Origin: Streptomyces sp. NBC_00490
Lineage (GTDB): Bacteria > Actinomycetota > Actinomycetes > Streptomycetales > Streptomycetaceae
NCBI RefSeq assembly: GCF_036013645.1
Contig: NZ_CP107869.1
Span: 4,402,001-4,466,000 of the forward strand
Reading direction: 5' to 3'
DNA length: 64,000 nucleotides
Shown here one piece after another: positions 36,282-45,170 of this stretch. The notes beneath the pieces were generated by a model, which was given only the letters and a program-made list of their open reading frames with translations, made no database searches and was not told the DNA's origin. A program made the translations under genes and the position numbers. Each line of letters begins with the position of its first letter. Position 1 is the first letter of the stretch.

Positions 36282-38540
36282 TTGCCCCGGTTCAGTGTCA
36301 TCGTCCCCGCATACAAGGTTCAGGCGTATCTGCACGAGTGCCTGGACTCGGTGCTCTCCCAGTCGTGTCCTGATCTGGAACTGATCGCCGTCGACGACCG
36401 CTCGCCGGACGCCTGTGGGGCGATCGTCGACGAGTTCGCGGCCCGGGACCCGCGTGTGCGGCCCGTGCACCTGGTCGGAAACCGGGGACCGGGCGGCGCG
36501 CGCAACGCCGGTCTGGCGGCGGCGACCGGTGACTACCTGGTGTTCCTGGACGGCGACGACACCCTCACCCCGGACGCGCTGCGGGCGATCGCCGACCGGC
36601 TGAAGGAGACGGGCGACCCGGATGTCCTGGTGCACGACCACGCGCTGACCGACTGGACGGGCGCGGCGGTCCGCGACGGCTTCGCCACGCAGCTCACCGA
36701 GGAGGGCCCGGCGCCCTTCCGGCTGGAGGACCGCCCGGGTCTGCTGCGCCTGCCGGCGGTGGCCTGGAACAAGGTGTACCGCCGGGAGTTCGTGGAGCGC
36801 GCGGACTTCTCCTTCCCGCCGGGCCGGCACCAGGACATCGCCTGGACGTATCCGGCCCTGATGGCGGCGGAGACCCTCGCGACCCTGGACCGGGTGTGCG
36901 TCCACCACCGCCGACGCCGCCAGGGCACCGCCCCCGGCACGAGCCGCGGCCACTTCGATGTCTTCGACCAGTACGACAGGGTCTTCGCGTACGTCGACCA
37001 GCACCCCGAACTCGACCGGTGGCGCCCGGTGTTGTCCCGCCGCATGGTCGACCACCTGTCGGCGCTCTTCACCGACCGGCACCGGCTGCCGCGCCGTGTC
37101 CGGGCCGAGTTCCTGCTCAAGGCCCGCGCCCACTACCGCCGTTACCGCACCCCGGGCCACCCCGTCCCGGTGCGCGCCCGCCTGCGCCACACCCTGGTCC
37201 GTCTGGGTCTGCACCGCACCTACCGGGCACTGGAGTTGGCCAAGAGGCTCAGCCGCCGGACCGCCCACCGTGCCACCCGCCTCGCCAAGGCCCTGCGCAC
37301 CGCGGCCCTCCGCCTCCACTACCGCGTCCAGCGCCGCCTCCCCCTGCGCGCGGACCACGCCGTCTTCGCCGCCTACGGCAACCGCGGCCACAGCTGCAAC
37401 CCGGGCGCCCTGGAGCAGGCGTTCCGCACCCACGCGCCGCACATCCGCACGGCGTGGATCGCCGGCGCCGAGCACCACCACACGATCCCCACCGCCACCC
37501 GCCGGCTGCGCCCCGGCTCGGCCGCGTACTGGACGGCACTCGCCCGCTCCAAGTACCTGGTCAACAACACCGACTTCGACCACCGCCTGGTCAAGCGCCC
37601 CGGCCAGGTCCTGGTCCAGACCCAGCACGGCACGCCCCTCAAGCACATGGGCCTGGACCTCCAGGAACGCCCGGCGGCCGCCCGCGGCATGGACTTCACG
37701 GCCCTCCTCGACGACGTCGACAAGTGGGACTACCTGCTGTCCGCCAACCGCCACACCACCCTGACCTGGGAGCGCGTCTACCCGGGCACGTACACGACGC
37801 TCGAGTACGGCTACCCCCGCAACGACGTGTTCCAGCAGGCGACTTCACAGGACGTACGCCGGCTGCGCGAGTCGCTCGGCATCCCGGAGGGCACGGTCGC
37901 GATCCTGTACGCCCCCACCCACCGCGACTACCGCCGCACCCAGCGCCCCGCCCTCGACCTGGACCGCGTGCTGCGCCGCCTGGGCCCCCGCTTCGTCGTC
38001 CTGGCCCGCGCCCACCACCGGCACGGCGGCCCCCTCGCGACGAGCACCGGCAGGATCATCGACGTCACCGACCACCCGAGCGTCGAGTCCCTGTGTCTGG
38101 CCTCGGACGCCCTGGTGACGGACTACTCGTCCCTGATGTTCGACTACGCCAACCTGGACCGCCCGATCGTGATCCACTCCGACGACCGGGAGGCGTACGA
38201 GGCGTCCCGCGGCACCTACTTCGACCTGCGCGCCTTCCCGCCGGGCGCGGTCGCGCGCAGCGAGGACGAGTTGACCGACATCTTCGCCAGCGGCCACTGG
38301 CGGGGCTCGCGCTCCACACAGCTGCGCTCGGCGTTCCGTGAGCGCTTCTGCCCTTACGACGACGGACGCGCCGCCGAGCGGGTCGTACGCCATGTGGTTC
38401 TGGGCCAGACCGAACCGGCACCCTTCCTGCCGCTCGCCGAGCGCTTCCCGGTACCGTCCGCGGCGGCGGTGCTCGAACTGCCGCCGCAGGCGACCGTGGA
38501 GCGGGCCGCGGCTCCGTCGCTCGTCGCCGAAACCGTCTGA
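36282..38540 (+). CDS. GT2 glycosyltransferase fused to a TagF-like CDP-glycerol glycerophosphotransferase
   Basis: 752 residues. The N-terminal half (about 1-240) is a GT2 domain: FSVIVPAYKV, DDRS (nucleotide site) and FLDGDDT. A basic helical linker follows. The C-terminal half (about 370-715) has the TagF/glyphos_transf signatures QTQHGTPLKHMG, YGYPRNDVF, YAPTHRDYR and TDYSSLMFDY. It should build or extend a wall teichoic-acid-like polymer at the inner membrane face. TTG at 36282 is the only start that keeps the beginning of the GT2 fold (MPRFSVIVPAYK) and matches recalled homologues, although its ribosome-binding site is weak. Confidence 0.85.
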   Translation: MPRFSVIVPAYKVQAYLHECLDSVLSQSCPDLELIAVDDRSPDACGAIVDEFAARDPRVRPVHLVGNRGPGGARNAGLAAATGDYLVFLDGDDTLTPDALRAIADRLKETGDPDVLVHDHALTDWTGAAVRDGFATQLTEEGPAPFRLEDRPGLLRLPAVAWNKVYRREFVERADFSFPPGRHQDIAWTYPALMAAETLATLDRVCVHHRRRRQGTAPGTSRGHFDVFDQYDRVFAYVDQHPELDRWRPVLSRRMVDHLSALFTDRHRLPRRVRAEFLLKARAHYRRYRTPGHPVPVRARLRHTLVRLGLHRTYRALELAKRLSRRTAHRATRLAKALRTAALRLHYRVQRRLPLRADHAVFAAYGNRGHSCNPGALEQAFRTHAPHIRTAWIAGAEHHHTIPTATRRLRPGSAAYWTALARSKYLVNNTDFDHRLVKRPGQVLVQTQHGTPLKHMGLDLQERPAAARGMDFTALLDDVDKWDYLLSANRHTTLTWERVYPGTYTTLEYGYPRNDVFQQATSQDVRRLRESLGIPEGTVAILYAPTHRDYRRTQRPALDLDRVLRRLGPRFVVLARAHHRHGGPLATSTGRIIDVTDHPSVESLCLASDALVTDYSSLMFDYANLDRPIVIHSDDREAYEASRGTYFDLRAFPPGAVARSEDELTDIFASGHWRGSRSTQLRSAFRERFCPYDDGRAAERVVRHVVLGQTEPAPFLPLAERFPVPSAAAVLELPPQATVERAAAPSLVAETV

Positions 38541-38567
38541 ACGCCGTCCTCATCCAGGGGAGTTCCC

Positions 38568-38642
38568 ATGCCCTCCAGCCCGTCGCGGCCCACCCCGACC
38601 CGCCCCCACACCTGGCGCCCGGCCGGCCGCCCCGGCCGCTGA
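38568..38642 (+). CDS. Possible 24-residue Pro/Arg-rich peptide
   Basis: ATG at 38568 follows GGGGAG with five-base spacing; the frame ends in TGA at 38640-38642. The composition (Pro, Arg, Ser, Thr, two Trp-free ends) has no similarity I recognise. A good ribosome-binding site in the gap between two genes supports it; the short length and GC-rich composition weaken it. Alternatively it is the broken 5' remnant of a gene. Confidence 0.25.
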   Translation: MPSSPSRPTPTRPHTWRPAGRPGR

Positions 38643-38727
38643 CCCGCCGGGCGACCGGGGAGAGCGGCGCTGCGCCAGGCGTGTGATGCCAGGCGCGGCG
38701 GCCGGCCCGGACGGGAAGGCTGGGGCG

Positions 38728-40116
38728 GTGAGCAGCGGTCTTCTGAGCCGGCGGTCTCTTCGTGGCGCGACGGCGCTGCGCGGCGGCCGTTCCTGGCGTC
38801 CCGGCCCGTATCCAGTCTTCGGCTTCCTGTGCTGGCTGGTGATGTCGCTGGCGTACTGGGCGGCGCCGCTGTGCTGCGAGGCGGGTCTGCACGCGGCGGT
38901 GATCGAGCGGCTGCGGGTGGACCTGTGGCATCCGCGGCATCCCCTGGCGGATCTGCCGGGTGCGGGCAGCCCGTACTACTCGCCGTACGCGGTGGCGCAG
39001 GGCCTGTTCGCGCGGCTGACGGGGCTGGGTGGCTGGGAGGTCGTGCGACTGGCCGGGCCACTGAACCTGTTGGTGCTGCTGACCGGCCTCGGCCGTCTGG
39101 CGCGGGTGCTGACGTCCCGGCCGTGGGCACCGGTCCTGGCGCTGCCGCTCCTGCTGATGGCTGGGGATCCCAGCTCCCCGGTCGTTTTCGCGGCCGGGCT
39201 GAGCCTGTGGGCCTGGGCGCTGACGGGGGCGCGGGCGCGGAACGACGGGGCGCTGCGGTATGTGGGCCCGAGCGGGCTGCCGGGGATCGCCGGGTACGCG
39301 GGGGCGGGCGTGCTGTACGGGGCGGTCCTGCTGATCGCTCCGGTCTCGGCGGTGGGGGCGGTCGCGGGGGCCGTCGCCTTTGTCGCGGGGTGGCAGCGGG
39401 GGTGGGGGCGGGCCGTCGGGGTGCGCTGGGCGGTGACGGCCGGTGTGGCGGTGCTGGTCGCCGTGGGGTGGCCGTACTTCGACCTGGTCGCGCCGGAGCG
39501 GGTGCCGGTGCCCTGGCGGTTCTGGCCGGTGCTGGCGGGGCTGCCGGCGCTGTGGGCGCGGGGGCGGCGGGATCCGCTGACGGTGATGTTCGTCCTCGGC
39601 TGCGCGGTCGCGGCGTGCGGGTACGGCGGGATCGCCGGGGTCGCGGCCCTGGTGTGCGCGGCAGCCGTGGAACTGGCGGCGCCCCGGCCGTGGGGTGCGC
39701 GGCGCGGGGTGTACGGCGGGGTGGTGGCCGCGGCGGCCTGTCTCGGGCTTCTCACGGCGCCGAGGCCGGCGGCGCCGTCGACGTACGAGTGGGCGGCGCG
39801 GCACATCGGCCGCGGTGAGGTGGTCCTCACGGCCGACCGCCACGCCGCCCTGGCGCTCGCGGGGTTCGGGGCGAATCTCGTCCCGCCCGGCCCGGTGGCG
39901 AAGGGCCACGTGCCGGACGTACGGGACTATCTCTCCCCGGCGTCGACCCGCGCCGACCGTGCCGCCGTGGTCCGGCGCCACCAGGTGCGCTGGCTGCTGC
40001 TGACGCGGCAGGACAGGGTGCCCGGGGAGGCGGTGGTGGTGGCGTGGAGCGCGCGCACGGGGGATGTGCTGGCGCGAGTCGTCGGAGCGGCGCCGGTGGC
40101 GGTGACTACTCGATGA
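38728..40116 (+). CDS. Polytopic membrane protein of unknown function
   Basis: 462 residues with about nine to eleven hydrophobic segments from residue 30 or so to 350, then a soluble C-terminal domain of about 110 residues (STYEWAARHIGRGEVVLTAD onward). The layout resembles membrane glycosyltransferases or polymer-assembly proteins, but no catalytic motif is certain. GTG at 38728 has GGAAGG nine bases upstream; an ATG at 38686 would add 14 residues. Its last 11 bases overlap the 3' end of the convergent ohr gene. Location beside the TagF-like fusion suggests an envelope role. Confidence 0.7.
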   Translation: MSSGLLSRRSLRGATALRGGRSWRPGPYPVFGFLCWLVMSLAYWAAPLCCEAGLHAAVIERLRVDLWHPRHPLADLPGAGSPYYSPYAVAQGLFARLTGLGGWEVVRLAGPLNLLVLLTGLGRLARVLTSRPWAPVLALPLLLMAGDPSSPVVFAAGLSLWAWALTGARARNDGALRYVGPSGLPGIAGYAGAGVLYGAVLLIAPVSAVGAVAGAVAFVAGWQRGWGRAVGVRWAVTAGVAVLVAVGWPYFDLVAPERVPVPWRFWPVLAGLPALWARGRRDPLTVMFVLGCAVAACGYGGIAGVAALVCAAAVELAAPRPWGARRGVYGGVVAAAACLGLLTAPRPAAPSTYEWAARHIGRGEVVLTADRHAALALAGFGANLVPPGPVAKGHVPDVRDYLSPASTRADRAAVVRRHQVRWLLLTRQDRVPGEAVVVAWSARTGDVLARVVGAAPVAVTTR

Positions 40117-40519
40117 CGAGCTCGACCTCGATGTTGCCGCGGGTGGCGTTGGAGTAGGGGCAGACCTGGTGGGCGGCCTCGACGAGCTTGCGGCCGGTCG
40201 CCTCGTCCAGGGTGTCGGGCAGCTCGACGCGGAGCACGACGGCGAGACCGAAGCCCTCGCCCTCCTTGCCTATGGAGACCTCGGCGGTCACCGCGGCGTC
40301 GCTGACGTCGACCTTGGCCTGGCGGCCGACGAGACCGAGGGCGCTGCCGAAACAGGCGGCGTAGCCGGCGGCGAACAGCTGCTCGGGGTTGGTGCCCTGA
40401 CCGTTGCCGCCCAGCGCGGCCGGCGGGGCCAGCTGGAGGTCGATCTGACCGTCGTTGCTGACGGCACGACCGTCGCGGCCGTGGGTGGCGGTGGCGACAG
40501 CGGTGTAGAGCGCGTCCAT
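40106..40519 (-). CDS. ohr: Organic hydroperoxide resistance protein (Ohr/OsmC family)
   Basis: 137 residues. Thiol peroxidase that reduces organic hydroperoxides. The peroxidatic Cys56 (AACFGSAL) and resolving Cys120 (HQVCPYSN) are in the standard positions, and the N-terminal YTAVATATHGRDGR is the family hallmark. The length is exact for Ohr. ATG at 40519 gives MDALYT; upstream in-frame ATGs add up to six residues but lack spacing. Divergent from ohrR, whose operator lies in the shared gap. Confidence 0.96.
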   Translation of the reverse strand: MDALYTAVATATHGRDGRAVSNDGQIDLQLAPPAALGGNGQGTNPEQLFAAGYAACFGSALGLVGRQAKVDVSDAAVTAEVSIGKEGEGFGLAVVLRVELPDTLDEATGRKLVEAAHQVCPYSNATRGNIEVELVIE

Positions 40520-40605
40520 GGGTTCCATCCCTCTCAAAACGTGGTGACGGGGGCGGCCGGCCCGTTCTCTGCGGTCCGGGCCGTCTCACGACCACAAGTA
40601 GAGCA

Positions 40606-40627
40606 CACAATTCAGTTGTGCACAACT
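40606..40627. promoter_or_regulatory. OhrR operator: overlapping palindromes
   Basis: CACAATTCAGTTGTG (40606-40620) is a 5-bp inverted repeat with a 5-base spacer and overlaps the perfect 14-bp palindrome AGTTGTGCACAACT (40614-40627). The AT-rich CACAA/TTGTG arms agree with OhrR-type sites. Between divergent ohr and ohrR, it can control both; it lies about 30 bp before the ohrR start. Confidence 0.8.
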
Positions 40628-40656
40628 AAATGGTGGACTAGCGCTACTCTGGAGGC

Positions 40657-41124
<468 letters not shown>

Positions 41125-41287
41125 CGCCTGCGACGTAGCGGCGGAAGGCGGAAGGTCACACCGCCACGGCCGTACTCCCCCTTCGGTGTGCATTCCCGTC
41201 CCGCGCCCGCGGATGAACCCGGCGTGCCTTCCCACCGTCTTCCGGATCGAGCGCCTCCCCTTCACGCGATTCCGGAACACGACCCCC

Positions 41288-42043
41288 ATGGACGCTCACG
41301 CCCCCCAGGCCTGTGCCGTCGTGGCCGGCTACGACGACGCCCCGCGCGTGCGGGCCACCGTGCGCTCCGTGCTCGCCCAGGGGCCCGCGGTCCGCGAGGT
41401 CCTCGTCGTCGACGACGGCTCGACGGACGGCGGCGCGGTGCTGGCCCGCCTCGCTTCGATCGACCCACGCGTGCGCGTGCTCCGGCGCCGGGTGCACAGC
41501 GGCGGCCGGGGCACCCCGCGCAACACCGGGCTGGACCGGGTGACGTCGCCGTACGTGATGTTCCTGGACGGCGGGGACGCGCTGCTGCCCGGCGCGGTGC
41601 GGGCGCTGCTGGGGGCGCGCGCGGAGGTCGCGAGCGGGTTGTGCGCGCGTCCCGCGCAGCGCCCTCCCCTGGTGCACGACACCGTCTGCGGCAACAAGCT
41701 CTACCGCACCGACTTCCTGCACGACCACGGCATCCGCTTCCCCGAGGGCCGCTTCGCCCACGAGGACGTCGTCTTCCACGCGCGCGTGCTGGCCGCGAGC
41801 CCGGACATCGCGCTCGTGCCGAAGCGGGTGTACGTGCCGCGCGCCCCGCAGGCCCCCGACAGCGGAGCCCTCACGGAGGCGTACCGGCTGGCGTACGACA
41901 TCCTGCTGGCCGCCGGACGGGAGGAGCTGGCGCGGGCGGTGCGCGCCGGGCAGGGGGCGGCGGAACCGGTACCGCACGTGGTGTCCCGCTCACGGGGAGT
42001 TGTCGCGGTTGTCCGCGGTGTGCTCCGGCGCCTGGTTGACTGA
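41288..42043 (+). CDS. Short GT2 family glycosyltransferase
   Basis: 251 residues. GT2 fold with CAVVAGYDD, DDGSTDGG and MFLDGGDAL; the third acidic motif reads FAHEDVVFHAR. It is shorter than the N-terminal half of the TagF fusion but of the same subfamily (both have RNAGL/RNTGL and FLDG-D). In the first motif V-A-G replaces the common V-P-A. ATG at 41288 has no clear ribosome-binding site; upstream in-frame sequence is open to 41186, so the start is uncertain. It probably cooperates in wall-polymer synthesis. Confidence 0.75.
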   Translation: MDAHAPQACAVVAGYDDAPRVRATVRSVLAQGPAVREVLVVDDGSTDGGAVLARLASIDPRVRVLRRRVHSGGRGTPRNTGLDRVTSPYVMFLDGGDALLPGAVRALLGARAEVASGLCARPAQRPPLVHDTVCGNKLYRTDFLHDHGIRFPEGRFAHEDVVFHARVLAASPDIALVPKRVYVPRAPQAPDSGALTEAYRLAYDILLAAGREELARAVRAGQGAAEPVPHVVSRSRGVVAVVRGVLRRLVD

Positions 42044-42106
42044 AGCCGGTGTCCGACCGCGCACCACACGCACATCTCGCTCCATCTGACGAGGGGACGG
42101 CCGTAC

Positions 42107-43123
42107 ATGACCTGGCTGATCACCGGCGGCGCCGGCTACATCGGAGCGCACGTCGTACGGGCGATGACCGAGGCGGGCGAGCGCGCGGTGGTGTACGACG
42201 ACCTGTCCACGGGAATCGCCGAGCGCGTCCCGGACGGGGTGCCGCTGGTCGTGGGTTCCACCCTGGACGCGGAGCGCGTGTCGCGCGCCCTCGCGGACCA
42301 CGCCGTCACCGGGGTCGTGCATCTGGCGGCGAAGAAGCAGGTGGGCGAGTCGGTCGATCTGCCGCTGCACTACTACCGGGAGAACGTCGAGGGTCTGCGG
42401 GTCCTGCTGGAGCAGGTGACCGGGGCCGGGGCGCCGGGAGCGCCCGGTGCGCCCGGTGCGTCCGGGGTGTCCTCCTTCGTGTTCTCGTCCTCGGCGGCGG
42501 TCTACGGCATGCCGGACGTGGAGCTGGTCACGGAGGAGACGCCGTGCGTGCCCATGTCGCCCTACGGCGAGACGAAGCTGGCCGGCGAGTGGCTGGTCCG
42601 CGCGACAGGCCGGGCGACGGGCCTGGCCACGGCCTCCCTGCGCTACTTCAACGTGGCGGGCGCGGCGACCCCGCACCTCGCGGACACCGGCGTCTTCAAC
42701 CTGATCCCGATGGTCTTCGAGAAGCTGACGGAGAACACGCCCCCTCGCATCTTCGGCGACGACTACGCCACCCCGGACGGCACCTGCGTCCGCGACTACA
42801 TCCACGTGCTCGACCTGGCCGACGCCCATGTCGCCACGGCCCGCGCCCTGCGCTCCTCCCCCGGCCGCGACCTCACCCTCAACGTCGGCCGCGGCGAGGG
42901 CGTCTCGGTCCGCGAGATGATCGACCACATCAACGCCGTCACGGGCTACGACCGCCCCCCGACCGTCACCCCCCGCCGCCCCGGCGACCCGTCCCGAGTC
43001 GTCGCCTCCGCCGACCGCATCACCGCCGAGCTGGGCTGGAAGGCCAAGCACGACATCCAGGACATGATCACCTCGGCCTGGGAGGGCTGGGTACGACTGC
43101 ATCCGGAGGCGGCTCGGGGGTAG
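42107..43123 (+). CDS. galE: UDP-glucose 4-epimerase GalE-like
   Basis: 338 residues, extended SDR. NAD-binding GGAGYIG (7-13), S127-S129 region FSSSAAVYG, and the YxxxK pair Y153/K157 (SPYGETKLAGEW), followed by RYFNVAGA. It should interconvert UDP-glucose and UDP-galactose for cell-envelope polymers. A short GAPGAPGAPGASG stretch (about 108-120) from a 9-bp tandem repeat is inserted before the active-site strand and is unlikely to be in most homologues. GAGGGG lies nine or so bases before ATG 42107. It is preceded by the GT2 gene, with 63 bp between them. Confidence 0.92.
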   Translation: MTWLITGGAGYIGAHVVRAMTEAGERAVVYDDLSTGIAERVPDGVPLVVGSTLDAERVSRALADHAVTGVVHLAAKKQVGESVDLPLHYYRENVEGLRVLLEQVTGAGAPGAPGAPGASGVSSFVFSSSAAVYGMPDVELVTEETPCVPMSPYGETKLAGEWLVRATGRATGLATASLRYFNVAGAATPHLADTGVFNLIPMVFEKLTENTPPRIFGDDYATPDGTCVRDYIHVLDLADAHVATARALRSSPGRDLTLNVGRGEGVSVREMIDHINAVTGYDRPPTVTPRRPGDPSRVVASADRITAELGWKAKHDIQDMITSAWEGWVRLHPEAARG

Positions 43124-43222
43124 GGGGCAGGGGTTGCGCGAAGGCTGGGTCCGCCCGCGCTCCGCGGTCCGCCGAGCGACCCCGTCCGACGGCCCGCGCC
43201 GGACAGGCCCTAGCCTGCCCCG

Positions 43223-44155
43223 ATGACCGACCTCACCTCGCGCGCCCTGGGCGCCGTCATCGGCTCCGCCGTCGGCGACGCGCTGGGCGCCCCCTTCGAG
43301 TTCGGCCCCGAGGGCGCCTTCTCCGCCCGCTTTCCCCACCCGGGGCACGGCGGCGAGATGTGCGGGGGCGGCGGCTGGGAGCCGGGCGAGGCGACCGACG
43401 ACACGCAGATGGCCGTGCTGGTCGCCGAGTCACTGCTGGAGCACGGCGGCCTCGAACTCCCGGACGTCTTCCACCGGTTCCGGCGCTGGGCCGCCGCGGA
43501 CCCCAAGGACATCGGCCTGCAGACGGAGGCCGTGCTGAGCAGCGGCGACCCCTGGGACCTGGCCGCCGCCCTGCACTTCCAGACCAGCCAACGGGGCGCC
43601 GGGAACGGCGCGTTGATGCGGGCGGCGCCCTCCGCGGTCTTCTTCGCGCCCCAGGGGCGGGAGTCCACCATGGACGCCGCCCGCCGCCTCTCCGCCCTCA
43701 CCCACGGCGACCGGGCGGCCTGGGAAGGCACCGCGATCCTCCATGAGCTGATCCGCACGGCCCTCACCGGCGCCGACCCGCTCGCCGCCCTCCCCGCCAC
43801 CCTCGCCGCGGTACACCCCGACCACCGGGAGAGGTACGCCACCGTCCTCGCCCCTGACTGGCACCCCGACCGGGCGACAGAGTTCAACGGCGCGGTCTGG
43901 CCCTGCCTCGGCTCCGCCGTCTGGGCCCTGCGCACCACCTCCTCGTACGAGGAGGCCGTCCGCGCCGCGATCGACCTCGGCGGCGACACGGACACCGTCG
44001 CCGCGGTCACCGGCGGGCTCGCGGGAGCGGTCCACGGCATCGAAGCCGTCCCCGCCCGATGGACGCAGGCACTCCATGTCCCGCTTCCCGGCTTCGGCGG
44101 ACGGGTCCTGCGCGCACCGGAGCTGGCAGGTCTCGCGCGTCGACTGCTCGGCTGA
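43223..44155 (+). CDS. ADP-ribosylglycohydrolase family protein
   Basis: 310 residues. DraG/ARH-like all-helical fold that removes ADP-ribose from protein or nucleotide targets with two metal ions. The metal-binding motifs ATDDTQM (57-63) and GGDTDT (253-258) are intact, as is the start GAVIGSAVGDALGAPFE. The whole length fits the family. The specific substrate is unknown. It stands alone; nearby genes on both sides are envelope-related. Confidence 0.93.
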   Translation: MTDLTSRALGAVIGSAVGDALGAPFEFGPEGAFSARFPHPGHGGEMCGGGGWEPGEATDDTQMAVLVAESLLEHGGLELPDVFHRFRRWAAADPKDIGLQTEAVLSSGDPWDLAAALHFQTSQRGAGNGALMRAAPSAVFFAPQGRESTMDAARRLSALTHGDRAAWEGTAILHELIRTALTGADPLAALPATLAAVHPDHRERYATVLAPDWHPDRATEFNGAVWPCLGSAVWALRTTSSYEEAVRAAIDLGGDTDTVAAVTGGLAGAVHGIEAVPARWTQALHVPLPGFGGRVLRAPELAGLARRLLG

Positions 44156-44346
44156 GGGCCCGGGACCGGCGCCCCCTCACGAACCAACCGCACCTCGACG
44201 CCGACGCGAACACAGCACCGGCTGACGGACACCGCGGCGCTGCTTGCCGCCGACGGACGCATGGAGGTGCTCGTCCCGGGACTCCTCGCCCCGCGCGCGG
44301 CACCGGCCGCCCGGCGGCACGACTCGGACTGAGCCCGGCCGCCCGG
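44156..44346 (+). other. Intergenic stretch with a possible gene remnant
   Basis: Between the glycohydrolase and the convergent TetR gene, a 37-codon stretch (44222-44332, ending in TGA) reads LTDTAALLAADGRMEVLVPG and has codon bias like a gene but no start. It may be the tail of a lost gene or chance in GC-rich DNA. No terminator hairpin was recognised. Confidence 0.25.
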
Positions 44347-44973
44347 CTACAGCGCCTTGAGCGCCGCGGCCGTCCCGCGTGCCAGCGCGTCCAGATAGCC
44401 CTTCGGCAGCTTAGGGCTCCGGATCACCACGGACCGCCAGTACAGCGGCCCGGAGATCAGATCGAGCGCCAGCTCGTCATCGAGCCCCGCCCGGACCTCT
44501 CCCCGCTGCTCCGCCGCCACGAGGATCTTGCTGGCGACACCCTCCTGCCCGTCCCTCAGCGCCTTCTGCACCGCTTCGGCGATCTCGGGGTTGCGGGCCG
44601 ACTCGGCCTGGAGGTCCGGGAGGATCTGCGAGGCCACGGGGTGGCGCAGCGCACGGGAGGTCACCTCGTACAGCAGCCGCAGATCGCTCTCCAGCGCGCC
44701 GGTGTCCGGCGCGGGCAGCCCCTGCACGGCGAGGGCCGACACCACATCCAAGACGAGATGCAGCTTGGAGCGCCAGCGCCGGTAGACCGCGGTCTTGCCG
44801 ACCCCCGCCCGGCGCGCGATCCCCTCGATGGACATCCGCGCGTAGCCGACGGCCGCGAGCTCCTCGAAGACGGCCGCCCGGATGGCCTCCGTGACGTCCT
44901 CCCGGAGCACGGCGGCTCCGGCGGGGGCCCGGCGGCGCGGACGGGTCTGCGGCTCGTCGGCGTTCGTCGTCAT
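44347..44973 (-). CDS. TetR family regulator
   Basis: 208 residues. The N-terminal helix-turn-helix is MSIEGIARRAGVGKTAVYRRWRSK; the C-terminal domain (TetR_C-type, RALRHPVASQILPDLQAES) is all-helical. ATG at 44973 gives MTTNADEP; the alternative at 44985 adds four residues. It is divergent from the TagG/TagH exporter, and the shared gap holds three operator-like repeats (44991-45100), so it probably controls itself and the exporter. The ligand is unknown. Confidence 0.9.
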   Translation of the reverse strand: MTTNADEPQTRPRRRAPAGAAVLREDVTEAIRAAVFEELAAVGYARMSIEGIARRAGVGKTAVYRRWRSKLHLVLDVVSALAVQGLPAPDTGALESDLRLLYEVTSRALRHPVASQILPDLQAESARNPEIAEAVQKALRDGQEGVASKILVAAEQRGEVRAGLDDELALDLISGPLYWRSVVIRSPKLPKGYLDALARGTAAALKAL

Positions 44974-44990
44974 GCGAACCAGCATAGGGC

Positions 44991-45100
44991 GTTACGACGA
45001 TACGGTCCCGTCCCCACGCAGAACGTCACGACGAAACGGTTGCGTTCCGACGCCCACTCGGCCTACGCTCACGTTGCGACGATACGGTCCCGTCCCGACG
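44991..45100. promoter_or_regulatory. Three 28-bp operator-like repeats
   Basis: Copies at 44991-45018, 45025-45052 and 45073-45100. Copies 1 and 3 agree at 26 of 28 bases, copies 1 and 2 at 22 of 28. The common core is CGACGATACGGTCCCGTC, containing the palindrome ACGG-TC-CCGT (AACG-GTTG-CGTT in copy 2). Start-to-start spacing is 34 and 48 bp. They lie between tetR and the exporter and are the best candidate TetR binding array. Confidence 0.75.
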
Positions 45101-45170
45101 TAAGAGAACGTGAAGAGAAGCGTAAGGAAACGTCGGGTGACGGACACACCCCCAACCGAAAGCAGCGGAT

